The notes under the pieces: model-generated | Databases searched by the model: none | What the model saw: only the letters and a program-made list of their open reading frames with translations | Told to the model about the DNA's origin: nothing | Translations under genes and position numbers: made by a program | NCBI GenBank assembly: GCA_027577415.1 | Contig: JANBQS010000244.1 | Span: forward strand, 1-24,714 | Origin: Coemansia sp. RSA 922 | Lineage: Eukaryota > Kickxellomycota > Kickxellomycetes > Kickxellales > Kickxellaceae | DNA: 24,714 nucleotides | Reading direction: 5' to 3' | Part shown: one piece after another, positions 23,903 through 24,714 of the stretch | How the letters are laid out: each line of letters starts with the position of its first letter | Numbering within the stretch: position 1 is the stretch's first letter

Positions 23903-24180
23903 TGGGCACCCACATCCCCCTTTTCCGTTCCCTCTTTAGCGAGCAAGTCTCCCTCTTTTCATCCGTCTTCAAGGATGGTGAGAGCCGCAGCAAGCGTGGT
24001 GAAAGCTCAGCCGACAACCCCCTTTCAAAGGCTTCAAAGCACAAAGGTCTCCAGCTCTTCAAAGAAAACAGTTGGTGTTCAAAGAAACTGCTTTTTTTTT
24101 CTTCCTGCCGTTCACTTGTGTCCAACTACGAACGGGTGGTAGTGCATTTCACAGGCCACAAGTATCTTGTCCACGAGAAC
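23903..24180 (-). repeat. Conserved upstream module of R4
   Basis: The R4 copy of the module, from GGGCACCCACATCCCCCTTT (23903-23922) to about 24180. The block at 23972-24011 is identical to 22983-23022 of R3. TTCAAAGAAAACAGTTG and TGTTCAAAGAAACTG also recur exactly or nearly so in R3. The core lies about 90 bp upstream of the R4 ATG. Confidence 0.7.
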
Positions 24181-24336
24181 AGTTTAGCTTCAAGCTAGGG
24201 ACTATCCAAGTAAATTATAAACAAGGAGTTTTTTTTTTAGTATATTCAAAAAAAAATTTATACACATATCCCTCTCGCCAATACAGTAGGAAGAGAAAAA
24301 AAGAAATGAGAAGAAAAAAAAGAGAGGGGAAACACC

Positions 24337-24714
24337 TCAATCTCGCCACATACGAGAGTGTTCATAGTGTTGCTCAGGCATCATATGTCTTTGGGAGTGA
24401 GAAACGGACCTTCGACCACCGCGTTCAGGCATATCAGGCATCATCATCGAATGCATGGGGATACCATTGGAAGTAGGCGGAATAGCAGCAATAATTTTCT
24501 GTGCATACTCCGCCTCCACGGTATTACTAGGTACGAGCGAATGAAAAGAAGCACCACTAGGCAACGAATCCAGACCATGTACGCCATTAGCAATAGCAAC
24601 AGGGCAGTCGGCATGAGCAGCCAACATGGCACGAGCTTGTAGGGCGATTTCTCTCATCTCCATATACTCCTTTCGTAACCGCTCGTTCTCCTGTACCATA
24701 TAGTCGTGACGATC
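24337..24714 (-). CDS. ATF/CREB-type bZIP transcription factor, C-terminal part
   Basis: 125 residues to the stop, open to the window edge at its 5' end. The start of the visible part, RHDYMVQENERLRKEYMEMR, is the second half of a leucine zipper. It is followed by ARAMLAAHADCPVAIANG. The H-x-D-C-P-V motif directly after the zipper is the signature of ATF2/Atf1-type bZIP proteins (HKDCPV in the family). These regulate stress and mating or sporulation genes through TGACGTCA-like sites, usually under MAP-kinase control. The remaining C-terminus is Met/His-rich and disordered (MHSMMMPDMPERGGRRSVSH). The basic region and N-terminus are outside the window. Confidence 0.72.
   Translation of the reverse strand, partial: DRHDYMVQENERLRKEYMEMREIALQARAMLAAHADCPVAIANGVHGLDSLPSGASFHSLVPSNTVEAEYAQKIIAAIPPTSNGIPMHSMMMPDMPERGGRRSVSHSQRHMMPEQHYEHSRMWRD

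Overview
The window looks like nuclear DNA from a fungus. It holds an 1835-residue fungal-type IQGAP, an ATF/CREB bZIP, an AAAP amino-acid transporter, an MFSD10-type MFS carrier, proline/glutamine/tyrosine-rich CYSTM proteins, and a relic of a gag/tyrosine-recombinase retroelement. The long genes have no introns and intergenic DNA is fairly short. Together with fungal GH24 lysozymes and a DIRS-like element, this suggests an early-diverging lineage such as Zoopagomycota/Kickxellomycotina. The lineage is an inference; I cannot place the species.

Layout. 1-614: the 3'-truncated end of a TM7S3/TM198-like membrane protein gene. 893-5086: six small minus-strand genes whose proteins all end in a Cys-rich hydrophobic tail (CYSTM-like), interrupted by relics of a secreted protein gene: a signal-peptide piece on the minus strand beside a CAP-domain C-terminus on the plus strand. 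5507-6841: two tandem secreted GH24 (T4-type) lysozymes. 6977-8584: an AAAP amino-acid transporter. 8585-9829: non-coding DNA with a nested inverted-repeat cluster. 9830-15337: the IQGAP gene. 15338-16094: the divergent promoter region it shares with the MFSD10-like carrier (16095-17666), which also contains a cryptic Cys-containing ORF.

17.7-24.3 kb is an AT-rich accessory region of a different character. It has four minus-strand members of an unrecognised ~150-residue protein family: two intact, one truncated, one internally deleted. At least three carry a homologous ~250-bp upstream module. Between them lie a decayed gene, a DIRS-like retroelement relic, an orphan TATA box, an isolated acidic C-terminal relic and one unknown plus-strand ORF. 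The window ends inside an ATF/CREB bZIP gene.

The housekeeping genes (IQGAP in the actin ring and cytoskeleton, the two transporters, the bZIP regulator) do not form a pathway. The two regions most worth attention are the CYSTM cluster, apparently a locally expanded set of stress-type membrane-tail proteins, and the orphan family with its co-duplicated upstream DNA.
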